A model generated the notes under the pieces. It saw nothing but the letters and a program-made list of their open reading frames with translations, ran no database searches and was not told the DNA's origin. A program made the translations under genes and the position numbers. From contig CAWUSE010000004.1 of assembly GCA_963925805.1 (NCBI GenBank), positions 1 through 64,000 on the forward strand: a DNA stretch of 64,000 bases, in the 5' to 3' direction. Below, in pieces: positions 7,504-16,222 of this stretch. This stretch comes from UBA10347 sp905182135 (lineage in GTDB: Bacteria > Actinomycetota > Acidimicrobiia > Acidimicrobiales > UBA10347). Numbering within the stretch: the first letter of the stretch is position 1; each line of letters begins with the position of its first letter.

Positions 7504-9201
7504 ATGAGTTTTCCGTCCGATCTTGAGATCGCGCAAGCTGCGCCGTTGAAGCCGTTGGCTGAGATTGCGGATGCAGCGGGTATTGATCGTGCATTTCTTG
7601 AGCCATACGGCAAGGTTGCGGCCAAGATCTCGCTCGATGCCATTCCTGCAATGGCTGATCGCCCCAAGGCCAAGTATGTGGTGGTGTCAGCAATCACGCC
7701 GACACCGCTGGGTGAAGGCAAGACCACGACCACTGTTGGTCTCGGTCAAGGCTTCAGCCATATTGGCAAGAAGGCGACGATTGCGATTCGTCAGCCATCG
7801 ATGGGTCCGACCTTTGGGATCAAGGGCGGCGCTGCCGGTGGTGGTTACAGCCAGGTCATTCCTATGGAAGAGTTCAACCTCCATCTGACCGGTGACATGC
7901 ACGCAGTAACCGCAGCACACAACATGTGTGCAGCGATGTTGGATGCGCATCTGTTCCATGGCAACGAACTAGCACTCGATTTGCACAACATCACATGGCG
8001 TCGTGTGCTCGATGTTAATGACCGCGCATTACGCAATATCACCATCGGTCTAGGCGGCCGTCTCGACGGTGTACCGCGTGAGACCGGTTTCGATATCACC
8101 GCTGCTTCAGAAGTTATGGCAGCGCTGGCGCTATGCACCGGCCTGATGGATCTGCGAGCTCGCCTTGGCCGCATCGTTGTGGGCTACACCAAAGCTGGTA
8201 CCCCGATTACTGCTGAAGAACTTAAAGTCGCCGGCTCGATGGCTGTTATTTTGAAAGAAGCCATCAAGCCCAATCTGATGCAGACGCTCGAAGGCACACC
8301 GGCCCTTGTGCATACGGGCCCTTTCGGCAATATCGCCACCGGCAACAGTTCGATCGTGGCCGATCAGATCGGTATCCACACCGGGGATTTCCTGCTGACC
8401 GAAGCCGGGTTCGGTGCTGACATGGGAGCCGAACGCTTCTTTAACATCAAATGCCGTTACTCCGGGATCGAACCTGATGCTGCTGTGCTTGTCGCCACCG
8501 TTCGTGGTTTGAAAGCCCACAGCGGCAAGCACAAGATCGTTGCCGGCAAGCCGTTGCCCGACGCGATTCTGGAAGCAAACCCTGAAGAAGTCCATCAGGG
8601 TGGTGACAACCTGCGCAAGCAGCTCGAGAACATGCAGATCCACGGTGTCACGCCCGTCGTAGCGATCAATGTGTTCCCCGGCGATCATGATGTCGACATC
8701 GCCGCTATCAAAGAAATCGCCGAGGAGTACGGTGCCCGCGCCGCGGTAACCACGCACTTCGCCGATGGTGGCGCCGGCGCATCGGACCTCGCACACGCCG
8801 TCGCTGAAGCAGCCGAGGAACCATCCAACTTCAAGGTGCTGTACCCCGACGAGATGAGCCTGAAGGACAAAATCCACACCGTAGCCACCAAGGTCTATGG
8901 CGCCGGCGACGTCAAATACTCGGCTGCCGCAAACAAGTCGATCGAGCTCTATGAAGCCTCCGGTTTCGGGAACCTGCCGGTCTGCATCGCAAAAACTCAC
9001 CTGTCGACCAGCCATGACCCCAAGCTCAAAGGCGCACCCAAAGGCTTCACCCTCCCGGTGAACGAAGTTCGAGCCAGCGTTGGCGCAGGCTTCATCTACC
9101 CACTGTGCGGCGACATGCGCACCATGCCAGGTCTTGGCCGTGTCCCTGCCGCTGCAGTGATTGACCTCGATGAAAACGGCAACATTATCAATCTGAGCTG
9201 A
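7504..9201 (+). CDS. fhs: Formate--tetrahydrofolate ligase
   Basis: Interconverts formate + ATP + THF and 10-formyl-THF in the cytoplasm. The 565-aa product has the family P-loop TPLGEGKTTTTVGLGQ near residue 63, RQPSMGPTFGIKGGAAGGGY near 98, and the conserved C-terminal block MRTMPGLGRVPAA. A good ribosome binding site (AAGGGAG, 7493-7499) fixes the ATG. It is followed two bases later by metF, so the two are co-transcribed. With a corrinoid methyltransferase operon in the same window and shared operator sequences upstream, running in the formate-releasing, ATP-yielding direction is plausible here (inference). Confidence 0.96.
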   Translation: MSFPSDLEIAQAAPLKPLAEIADAAGIDRAFLEPYGKVAAKISLDAIPAMADRPKAKYVVVSAITPTPLGEGKTTTTVGLGQGFSHIGKKATIAIRQPSMGPTFGIKGGAAGGGYSQVIPMEEFNLHLTGDMHAVTAAHNMCAAMLDAHLFHGNELALDLHNITWRRVLDVNDRALRNITIGLGGRLDGVPRETGFDITAASEVMAALALCTGLMDLRARLGRIVVGYTKAGTPITAEELKVAGSMAVILKEAIKPNLMQTLEGTPALVHTGPFGNIATGNSSIVADQIGIHTGDFLLTEAGFGADMGAERFFNIKCRYSGIEPDAAVLVATVRGLKAHSGKHKIVAGKPLPDAILEANPEEVHQGGDNLRKQLENMQIHGVTPVVAINVFPGDHDVDIAAIKEIAEEYGARAAVTTHFADGGAGASDLAHAVAEAAEEPSNFKVLYPDEMSLKDKIHTVATKVYGAGDVKYSAAANKSIELYEASGFGNLPVCIAKTHLSTSHDPKLKGAPKGFTLPVNEVRASVGAGFIYPLCGDMRTMPGLGRVPAAAVIDLDENGNIINLS

Positions 9202-9203
9202 TC

Positions 9204-10079
9204 ATGGCATTCTTTGGAAACAAAAAATATCACGAGTCAAGCGAGGCGAAATCGCATCGTGTCTCGCTGATTGAATCGCTGACCTTTGAGTTGGTTCCGT
9301 TGAAGAGCGTGGTTGGAGCTATCGACGCTCTTCCTGTCGAGGCCGAGGTCTCGGTTACGTGTTCCCCAAGCAAGGGCATTGAAGAGACGCAGCGCCTCAC
9401 GGCCGATTTGTGTCGGCAGGGTTTCACCGTGATTCCGCACATCTCTGCTCGTCTGGTCCGCGACCGAATCCACACTCTTGAGCTTGCAGCCTGGTGTCGC
9501 GAGCTTGGACTCAGCAAAATATTTATTGTTGGTGGGGATGCTGAAGAGCACGGCGAGTACCCCGGCGCAGTCGAGTTCCTGGCTGACTTTTTAACAACGA
9601 ACCATGGGATACAAGCCATTGGCGTAACCGCCTATCCCGATGGGCACGCGTTTTTATCTGACGAAAAGCTCCGGTGGGCTCTGCACGAAAAACAGCGGTT
9701 GCTCGCCGACGCAGGTGTTCAGGGTTACTGCAGCACACAGATGTGTTTTGGTCCCGATGCGATCGCGAAATGGTTACGGACCGAACGCGAGATGGGACTG
9801 ACGCTTCCCGTGCACCTAGGTATCTCCGGCGTCGTTGATAAGGCCAGGTTGCTGACCATGGGCGCTCGTCTCGGTATTGGCGACTCGTTGAAGTACCTTC
9901 GCAAAAATGTGGGTGCGGTCGTCAAGATAATGACCACGGTTTCTTATGACCCGAACGACTTGTTGCTGCCACTGAGTAGCGACCTGCTCGACTTAGGCGT
10001 GACCGGGATGCACGTCTTCACGTTTAATCAGGTCGAAGCGACGAACGCCTGGCGAGAATCGGTACTCGCCGAAGCATGA
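9204..10079 (+). CDS. metF: Methylenetetrahydrofolate reductase-like flavoprotein
   Basis: 291 aa, the usual length of the bacterial FAD-binding (beta-alpha)8 MTHFR. Recognisable segments are SLTFELVPLKS with the N-terminal catalytic Glu, VTCSPSKG, GFTVIPHISARLV, and IFIVGGDAEEHGEYPGAVEF, where most MTHFRs have LRGD. The centre GYCSTQMCFGPDAI matches the usual FFTQ-type segment, followed by VHLGISGVVD. Only two bases separate it from fhs. Next to fhs and under predicted control of the same regulator as a methyl-corrinoid operon, it may oxidise 5-methyl-THF to methylene-THF rather than make methyl-THF for methionine; direction is inference. Confidence 0.88.
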   Translation: MAFFGNKKYHESSEAKSHRVSLIESLTFELVPLKSVVGAIDALPVEAEVSVTCSPSKGIEETQRLTADLCRQGFTVIPHISARLVRDRIHTLELAAWCRELGLSKIFIVGGDAEEHGEYPGAVEFLADFLTTNHGIQAIGVTAYPDGHAFLSDEKLRWALHEKQRLLADAGVQGYCSTQMCFGPDAIAKWLRTEREMGLTLPVHLGISGVVDKARLLTMGARLGIGDSLKYLRKNVGAVVKIMTTVSYDPNDLLLPLSSDLLDLGVTGMHVFTFNQVEATNAWRESVLAEA

Positions 10080-10086
10080 CTTTTAT

Positions 10087-10111
10087 TGTGCGCTCTCTTG
10101 AGGAGTGCACA
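10087..10111. terminator. Possible hairpin between convergent metF and DUF45 genes
   Basis: TGTGC (10087-10091) can pair with GCACA (10107-10111), with an inner CTC/GAG pairing. It lies 8 bases after the metF stop between convergent genes. The stem is interrupted and has no T-run, so the call is weak. Confidence 0.3.
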
Positions 10112-10114
10112 GTG

Positions 10115-10600
10115 TCAACTGAAGCTAAGTGCCACGGCTTCTAGGAAGCCCTCAGCGCGTTCTGTTTTCGGGTATCGCTCCATTAGGCGTTGAAACTCGG
10201 GCCCGTGGTTCGGCTCGACCAGATGCGTGATCTCGTGCAGAATGACGTAGTCCAGGACCCAATTGGGCACGTTGACTAGACGCGATGAGATGCGCACGAC
10301 ACCATCGTTAAAGGAGCACGATCCCCACAGGGTGTTCTGGTTGAGAACCCATTTGATCTCGTGGGGGAGCGGGAGCTTATAGACATGGGCCAGGCTGCGA
10401 GCCCGAGCCATCAAGTCAATGCTGGTCTCGCTGATCGCACGTTTCTTCTCGATCCGAGCAGCCAGCGCAGCAACCGCCTCGGTCTCCTGCTCGATGTTCA
10501 TCCAGGCTGGAATTCGTACCTCGATTACGCCGTTGACGATTCTTGCTGCACTCGACTTCTTACGTCGTTGGCTACGAATTACCTTGACCGGCAAGCTCAC
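10115..10600 (-). CDS. DUF45/YgjP-type zinc metallopeptidase
   Basis: 161-aa cytoplasmic protein with the zinc motif HEITH (VILHEITHLVEPNHGPEF) near residue 125 and the third ligand region NHGPEF, as in the YgjP/WSS-like M48-related metalloproteases. The segment LWGSCSFNDGVVRISSRLVN is the conserved family block before the HExxH. Its start at 10600 is 7 bp after the stop of the upstream lipoprotein gene, so both form an operon. The substrate of this family is generally unknown. Confidence 0.87.
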   Translation of the reverse strand: MSLPVKVIRSQRRKKSSAARIVNGVIEVRIPAWMNIEQETEAVAALAARIEKKRAISETSIDLMARARSLAHVYKLPLPHEIKWVLNQNTLWGSCSFNDGVVRISSRLVNVPNWVLDYVILHEITHLVEPNHGPEFQRLMERYPKTERAEGFLEAVALSFS

Positions 10601-10607
10601 GAGCGGC

Positions 10608-11525
10608 TCACCTCGACGCTACGAGCAACTCGTCGATCGTCTCCTGGTTACGGTCTACGAAGGCCTGCTGCACCAATCGCTCGACCTTGTCGAAATGTTG
10701 TGCTACCGGTTCGGTACATTCAATGTTGGCGACAGCGGCTGAGCGTTCGAACTGTGAAAGTTCGTTAAGCAAAATATCGACCTTGGGATCGACCATGAAG
10801 TCCCCATCCGTTTCAATAAGTGGGACCTGGCCGCCGGGGTAGACCTCGTTCACTGTGTCGCGCATACGAGAGAAGGCGTCGGTGCGAATCGCATCGGGCT
10901 CGGCATAATCAAACCCTCGATCCAGCATGCAGCTACGCCACTGCGCTTGTGCAGCGAGCCAATCCGGGTGAGTGTCGCGTTCTTCGCCAAGTGCTCTGAA
11001 GTTCGGGAGCGCTTCGGTGAAACGAAGCCAGTCGGCATAGGCCAAGTTGCTGGACTGACTGTTACATCCGCCTTCCTGGAGCTGACCAGGTTCTGCTTCG
11101 GGGCCGTTGAGTGTGAAGAAGAAGCGCTGGAATTCTTCAAGCGACAATGTGGAGGCATAGGCGAGATTGGGGTCATATCCTTGAGGGATGCTCGCGTCGA
11201 ATTCGCTGAGTTGGAAACGGAAACCAGCGATGATGCCAAAGCCGTCGGCATGCGCAGCCTCAAGGTCCATCGGTTCAGGCGGGTCAAGCGGAGCGGTGAG
11301 TGGCGGCATTTGGAATTCGAACCCTGCGTTGTTCATACAGGCCATGACCAATTTGGCGGCATCTCGTTCGGTCTCAACGAGATAAGCGTCGGTGTTGTCA
11401 GTGCCGAAAAGCTCGATCAAGACAGCGTCGAAGGGTGCGGGGCCAGATGCCTGCGTGTTGGACGCGCAAGCGGCGGTCAGGACCACAAACAGAATCAGGG
11501 ACCCAAACGCCCGAACGAAGCTCAT
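10608..11525 (-). CDS. Predicted lipoprotein of unknown function
   Basis: 305 aa beginning MSFVRAFGSLILFVVLTAAC, a clear type II signal peptide with lipobox Cys. The mature part is acidic, with Trp-rich segments (WLAAQAQWRSCMLDRGF) and several Cys (CMNNAG, GGCNSQ, CMLD, IECTEP) that may form disulfides. The Cys spacing and the repeated CM-D/N-G-F phrases suggest two copies of a small domain (CMNNAGFEF and CMLDRGFDY). The frame is open up to 11711, but the start at 11525 is chosen because it places the signal peptide at the N-terminus. No known family recognised. Directly upstream of the DUF45 protease gene. Confidence 0.75.
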   Translation of the reverse strand: MSFVRAFGSLILFVVLTAACASNTQASGPAPFDAVLIELFGTDNTDAYLVETERDAAKLVMACMNNAGFEFQMPPLTAPLDPPEPMDLEAAHADGFGIIAGFRFQLSEFDASIPQGYDPNLAYASTLSLEEFQRFFFTLNGPEAEPGQLQEGGCNSQSSNLAYADWLRFTEALPNFRALGEERDTHPDWLAAQAQWRSCMLDRGFDYAEPDAIRTDAFSRMRDTVNEVYPGGQVPLIETDGDFMVDPKVDILLNELSQFERSAAVANIECTEPVAQHFDKVERLVQQAFVDRNQETIDELLVASR

Positions 11526-11909
11526 TGAGCGAGAGAGTAGTAGCGCTCTGCCCCGGAGCCACGGCACCGCCCATTGTTGCAACGATCGGCTCATTCTTGG
11601 TGATGTTGCGGCTAGATAATCCCAAGACTGGAGCGACCAATAGATGGGGCGAAGCCCGCAGCTAAATTTAGTCGAAGTCATGGCGCCACGGGCTTTGCTC
11701 TCCGAGAACATCGAGCAGAAACGATGACTGAGCGTCCGTCAAACCCTGCAGTGTTTCGGGCGCGTTGAGGTGGTTCTTTGGACGCGGTTCCTGCAACTTG
11801 CAGAGCAACCGCCGGTCGCCCGCCACCGAAACAGTGCTCGAGTGAACAGGGCGGTGGCTTCCTTCAGTGTCAGCGAAACCCAGGTCCCTAGCGCAGCAAC
11901 ACTGCTAAT
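11526..11909. other. Intergenic region with no supported gene
   Basis: Lies between the stop of the glutamine-synthetase-like gene and the start of the lipoprotein gene, both leftward. It should hold the lipoprotein promoter and the terminator of the iclR operon. I see no strong hairpin and no convincing coding frame. Confidence 0.5.
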
Positions 11910-13250
11910 TCATATCTGTTCGAAGTAGCGGCGGCGTTCCCAGTCGGTGACAGATCGGTCGTATGCGGCGACTTCCATGGCAAAGTGATGAGCGTAGTGG
12001 TCAACTACAGGGTCGCCGAGCAGGCGTCGAGCTTCGGCGCTGCCGCGGAAGCGTTCATTGGCAGCTCGCAATGTTGTCTCGATCTCGGCGGCATCGCTGG
12101 CGTAGGCATCGCCGACAAGCTCGGTTGGCGGTTCGATCTGTTTCTCGATGCCGTCGAGCCCGCTAGCGATCGCGGCAGCAAACGCCAAATAAGGATTGGC
12201 GTCTGCGCCTGGCAGGCGGCACTCGATCCGTCGGCTCTGCCCAGATCCGACAATGCGGAACGACGTCGTGCGATTGTCGTGGGACCAAGCGATCCGGGTC
12301 GGCGCCCACGACTGGCTTTGGTATCGCTTGTAGGAATTGATCGTCGGGGCATAGAACGGCATGAGGTCAGGGGTGTGGTGCATCCAGCCACCCAGAAACC
12401 AGCGGAACAGGTCGGGGTCGGCGGCATTCTCGGCGAAGACGTTCGTGCCGTCTTGCCACAGGGACAGATGCAGGTGACAGCTGCTTCCAGGCTGACCGGC
12501 ATGGGGTTTAGCCATGAACGACACGCTGACACCGAGCTGGTCTGCCAACTCCTTCATGCCCTGTTTCATCACGACGTGGCGGTCAGCCATGGTTAGCGCC
12601 GGAGCGTAACGAACGTTCAGTTCGTGCTGACCAATCGCTGCTTCGCCCTTGGAGTTCTCGACCGGAATTTCGGACGCGGACAAGGCGCGTCGTGCGGCGC
12701 CGACGTAATCCTCGACCCGGGCTCCTTGAACCAGGTGGTAGTCCTCGACGTACCAACCAGCGGCATCGAGGTTATGGAAGTTTTTGTGGTGCGCCTGGTG
12801 GTAGGAGTCTCGGTAGAGAAAGAACTCAAGCTCTGAAGCAGCGGCAGAGGCGTAGCCGGCTGCATCGAGCTTTGCGATCTGGGCCCGCAGGATTGATCGG
12901 GGCGCAACCGGCACGAGCTCGTGCGTTGTATTCGCTTCGACGTCGCACAAGACCAACGCAGTGCGTTCGGTCCAGGCAGCGGGGCGCAGCGTTGCGGCGT
13001 CTGGCACCAAATGGAAATCGCCGTAGCCGCCGTCCCAGTTGGAAAACTCGTAACCTTCGACTGGCTCCATATCCATATCGACCGTCAGTAGATAATCGCA
13101 GGCATGTGTGCCGTCGGTAAGGCCGGACTCCAGAAAGAAGCTGGCGTCGAAACGTTTGCCTAGGAGCCGTCCGTAATGGTCGGTGAACCCCACGACGACG
13201 GTGTCGATCTCGTCGGCTGCAACTCTGGCTTGTAGCTCGTCGGGGGTCAT
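11910..13250 (-). CDS. Glutamine synthetase-like gamma-glutamyl-amine ligase
   Basis: 446 aa, shorter than the usual GlnA-I. It contains the glutamate/metal segment SELEFFLY near residue 140, ENSKGEAAIGQHELNVRY near 200, the KPHAGQPGSSCHLHLS block near 250 and the arginine-rich ATP/glutamate segment RRIECRLPGADANPYLA near 340. These variants fit the GlnA-like/PuuA/GmaS group that joins glutamate to an amine, rather than ammonia-specific GlnA. It starts 12 bp after the IclR gene stop, so the two form an operon. Near a predicted methyl-amine demethylation regulon, the acceptor might be a methylated or other small amine; this is inference. Confidence 0.85.
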   Translation of the reverse strand: MTPDELQARVAADEIDTVVVGFTDHYGRLLGKRFDASFFLESGLTDGTHACDYLLTVDMDMEPVEGYEFSNWDGGYGDFHLVPDAATLRPAAWTERTALVLCDVEANTTHELVPVAPRSILRAQIAKLDAAGYASAAASELEFFLYRDSYHQAHHKNFHNLDAAGWYVEDYHLVQGARVEDYVGAARRALSASEIPVENSKGEAAIGQHELNVRYAPALTMADRHVVMKQGMKELADQLGVSVSFMAKPHAGQPGSSCHLHLSLWQDGTNVFAENAADPDLFRWFLGGWMHHTPDLMPFYAPTINSYKRYQSQSWAPTRIAWSHDNRTTSFRIVGSGQSRRIECRLPGADANPYLAFAAAIASGLDGIEKQIEPPTELVGDAYASDAAEIETTLRAANERFRGSAEARRLLGDPVVDHYAHHFAMEVAAYDRSVTDWERRRYFEQI

Positions 13251-13262
13251 GGGCAGGCCGAT

Positions 13263-14012
13263 CTATTGGTCGAATTCTTGCAACTGCTCGCTGAGCTGTT
13301 GGGCTGCTTCGGCGACGAGCAGACCGATATCGTGACTGTGGTCCGGATCAGGGAAGCGGTAGGTCGGTCCATGGATGCGGAGCGCAGCAACTACGCCGTC
13401 GGGACCGAAAACCGGAGCCGCTACTGAATTGATGCCCTCGGCGAATTCTTCATAGACCCATACATAACCAGCTGACCTTGCCCGAGTGAGGCGGTCGCAC
13501 AGTTCTTCGGCTGTGCTCAGGGTGTGGGGCGTCATCTGTTCGAGTCCACCATCGATGTATGACCGAAGGTCGGACTCGGACATGTGAGCGAGGATGGCGA
13601 TACCTGCCGACAGAGCGTGGGCCGGGCCGCTTTCGCCGGTCCAGTTGCGGATCTGCACATCCTGACCTGACTCGACCATGTCTATGAACTGGACTTGTCG
13701 GCCCTCAATGATGTCGAGGCCGCTTGCTTCATCGGTTCGCTTGCTGAGGTCGACGAGGAACGGCTGTGCGGCTGCGATCAGGCTGCGCCCCTGCGACGAG
13801 CCGCCAGCGATCTCTTCGATTGCCGGACCGAGGCGATATTCGCCACCGACTTGGTCCTGCTCGATCGCTCTTTCGGTTTCGAGCGCATTCAGCAGGCGAG
13901 CAACCGTCGACTTTGGTAGATCAACTCGGTTGGCAAGCTCGGTGACGCCGCTCGGGCCTACGGCCAGGGTACGCAAAATTGCAAAAGCTCGTTCGATCGA
14001 TTGCACGCCCAC
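13263..14012 (-). CDS. IclR-family transcriptional regulator
   Basis: 249 aa with an N-terminal winged helix (GVTELANRVDLPKSTVARLL, residues about 19-40) and the IclR effector domain including the loop GQDVQIRNWTGESGPAHALSAG and the C-terminal segment SVAAPVFGPDGVVAALRIHG. It starts at a GTG (14012); a GTG two codons downstream is an alternative. A near-palindromic 17-mer lies 29-45 bp upstream of the start, and related sequences precede fhs and the corrinoid operon, so it probably controls itself, the GS-like gene and both C1 loci. The effector ligand is unknown. Confidence 0.92.
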   Translation of the reverse strand: MGVQSIERAFAILRTLAVGPSGVTELANRVDLPKSTVARLLNALETERAIEQDQVGGEYRLGPAIEEIAGGSSQGRSLIAAAQPFLVDLSKRTDEASGLDIIEGRQVQFIDMVESGQDVQIRNWTGESGPAHALSAGIAILAHMSESDLRSYIDGGLEQMTPHTLSTAEELCDRLTRARSAGYVWVYEEFAEGINSVAAPVFGPDGVVAALRIHGPTYRFPDPDHSHDIGLLVAEAAQQLSEQLQEFDQ

Positions 14013-14040
14013 CCTGTCAACCTAGACGAAGGTTGATGGT

Positions 14041-14057
14041 GTTCCGCATGGTGGAAC
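14041..14057. promoter_or_regulatory. Predicted autoregulatory IclR operator
   Basis: GTTCCGCATGGTGGAAC, a near palindrome, lies 29-45 bp upstream of the iclR start. It matches the fhs-proximal site at 16 of 17 positions. Only one copy is present here, in contrast to the paired sites at fhs and at the corrinoid operon. Confidence 0.7.
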
Positions 14058-14172
14058 ACATTCCTTGACGAATTACAGGATCTAACCCGTCATGCAGAGG
14101 ACACCAGCGCGCATGGACCCGCTAAACGTGCGTTGCCAGCCGAACCGAGAGGTAGCTCCTGCGTTGCCAGCT

Positions 14173-15813
14173 CTATCCCTGTGTGAGTGGCTTGGCGAGT
14201 TTGACCTGGTCGATCGCATGGGGGTTCGATAACGCTTGCATCGCACTCTCGTAGTCGGGCAGTGAATAGACGGCGCCGTCGTCATTGATCATGACGAAGC
14301 GATCGAGACGTTCAAGAAAGGAGCGGTCGTGGCTTACGGCTATGACGGTGCCAACGAAGCTATCTAGGGCTTGTTCGAGCGCCTCGGACGACTCGATGTC
14401 TAGGTTGTCGGTTGGCTCGTCGAGCAGCAAGACGTTATGGCCTTCAAGCTCCATGCATAGGATCTCAAGTCGGGCTTTCTGACCACCGGAGAGTGTCTCG
14501 AACTCTTGGCGGGCATGTGTGGCCAGGCCGTATCGCCCGAGCGCCTTCATCGCTTTTTCTTCTTCTGTAACGCGCTCGCGAATAATGTCGACGGCTTCGC
14601 GGCCCAGGAAATCGGGTCGGTCGTTTATCTGGGTGAACGTGCCGATGGAGGTGCGGGGTCCGAGTCCAATGGTGCCCTCGTCTGGTTCGAGTTCGCCGGC
14701 GAGAGCACGCAGCAGATGTGTCTTGCCGGTGCCATTAGGGCCGATCAGGCCCACCCGTTCACCAAAGTGGACCTCGTCAGAGAACGGGAAAAAGAGGTCA
14801 CCGATCGAGACATCGACCATGTTCACGACACGTCGAGCTGAATCGGCACCGCGTAGACCAACCTTGATCTGCTGATCAGCGACCGGCAGAGGAGGCGGCC
14901 CCTTGGCCACGAACTTCTCCCACCTGGTCTCGGCGGCATTTGCTTTGGTTGCGTTCTTGAAGTTGGAGGCAGCTCGCGCCTTCATAATCTTCATGTGTCG
15001 GAAGAGGCGGCGCTCCTCTTCATTCCACCGTTTGACCGCATTGCCGAGCTGGGCCTGGCGCTTCTCACGGGCCTCGGGGAATGTTGCGTAGCTCCCGCCG
15101 TGCACCCAACAGCCGGACCCTTCAAGCACCACGATTTTAGTGGCGACTCGTTCGAGTAATGAGCGGTCATGGCTGACCATCAGGATCGTGCTTGGGCAGT
15201 CAATGATCTGTTGTTCGAGCCAAACTCGGGTTGGGATGTCGAGATAGTTGTCGGGCTCGTCGAGCAACAGCACGTCGGCACCCGAGGTCAGGAGCAAGTC
15301 CAACACCATTCGTTTACGTTCGCCGCCCGAGAGCTCGCCAACCTTGCGAGTGCTGAAGTCGTCGACCGGTGTTTTTACGCTTCGTTCGGCGGCGGCCGCC
15401 CATCGGGCTTCGAGCTCGTAGCCGCCCAAATCGCCCCAGGTCGTGATCGCTTCGGCGAACAACATGCCATCGTCGGTGCCATCGTTCATGGCTTTTTCGG
15501 CAATGACCATGGCCTTGCCCGCAGCGCGTAGTGCCGGTTCGGCGACGTCGTACAACATCTCGCGCAGGCCAGCGTCTGGATCGCCCATGCCAACATCCTG
15601 GCTCATGGTCAGGAAGCTGCCGCCAATAGAAACTTCGCCACCGTCGGGATCGAGATCACCAGACAAGATGCGCAAGATCGTGCTCTTACCGACACCGTTC
15701 GGACCCACGATTGCTGCGTGGTCGCCAGGTGCAACCCCGAAGCTGACATCGAAAAACAACGAGTCTGCTGCGGGGGGTGCATAGTCCAGATCGGATACAA
15801 CGATTGCGCTCAC
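14173..15813 (-). CDS. ABC-F family ATPase
   Basis: 546-aa soluble protein with two ABC cassettes and no membrane segments. Cassette 1 has Walker A GPNGVGKST near residue 39, signature LSGGERKRMVLDLLL and Walker B VLLLDEPDNYLD. Cassette 2 has GPNGTGKTH near 358, LSGGQKARLEIL and VLLLDEPTDNLD. The linker between (about 250-330) is rich in Arg/Lys/Trp, as in ribosome-binding ABC-F proteins. The GTG start at 15813 follows AAGGTCGAG. Likely acts on ribosomes in translation, or gives antibiotic tolerance; the subfamily is not decided. Confidence 0.92.
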   Translation of the reverse strand: MSAIVVSDLDYAPPAADSLFFDVSFGVAPGDHAAIVGPNGVGKSTILRILSGDLDPDGGEVSIGGSFLTMSQDVGMGDPDAGLREMLYDVAEPALRAAGKAMVIAEKAMNDGTDDGMLFAEAITTWGDLGGYELEARWAAAAERSVKTPVDDFSTRKVGELSGGERKRMVLDLLLTSGADVLLLDEPDNYLDIPTRVWLEQQIIDCPSTILMVSHDRSLLERVATKIVVLEGSGCWVHGGSYATFPEAREKRQAQLGNAVKRWNEEERRLFRHMKIMKARAASNFKNATKANAAETRWEKFVAKGPPPLPVADQQIKVGLRGADSARRVVNMVDVSIGDLFFPFSDEVHFGERVGLIGPNGTGKTHLLRALAGELEPDEGTIGLGPRTSIGTFTQINDRPDFLGREAVDIIRERVTEEEKAMKALGRYGLATHARQEFETLSGGQKARLEILCMELEGHNVLLLDEPTDNLDIESSEALEQALDSFVGTVIAVSHDRSFLERLDRFVMINDDGAVYSLPDYESAMQALSNPHAIDQVKLAKPLTQG

Positions 15814-16222
15814 CGCTCGACCTTATTGCCTGTCGGGCCCGATGATGGGCGAGTAAAATGTTGTCATAGGCTCTTCGTTGGCCTCGCAGCGTTTGTTCTG
15901 GCTGTGGGCTGGTGACGAGTCGTGGCAGCGCCCGAGCTGAGCGGTGCTGCTGCTTCGTCCGAGCCGAGGCGTCAGAGATGCCAACATCGGTGCGCACAAA
16001 CCAACCCGAAGACATCACTTGGGTGCTCGACGCTGTCTTGACAGACCGCAAACTGACATGGTGGACGCCGCGGTGAACGCGACAGCTGATCGTGCTGGAT
16101 CATCTATTGCACCAGTTCGGTATTTATCAGCGCCACAAGCAGGCCGAAGCCAACTATTGGCGCTGTGGCGGCTTCTTCTCACCCGTCACTTGGGACATGC
16201 ACTTAGTACATGTCCCAAGTCG
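15814..16222. other. Intergenic region with a terminator-like hairpin
   Basis: Lies between two leftward genes and holds the ABC-F promoter. A strong 12-bp inverted repeat sits at its left end (described separately). A rightward reading frame at about 16090-16225 looks protein-like for some 40 residues, but it has no plausible start and runs into the hairpin, so it is not called. Confidence 0.5.
16188..16220 (-). terminator. Strong hairpin after the rhodanese gene
   Basis: ACTTGGGACATG (16188-16199) and its perfect reverse complement CATGTCCCAAGT (16209-16220) enclose a 9-base loop. The hairpin begins 2 bases after the rhodanese stop. There is no T-run on the transcribed side, which is common for actinobacterial terminators. 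The core GGGACATGTCCCAAGT recurs at 44303-44318. Confidence 0.6.
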
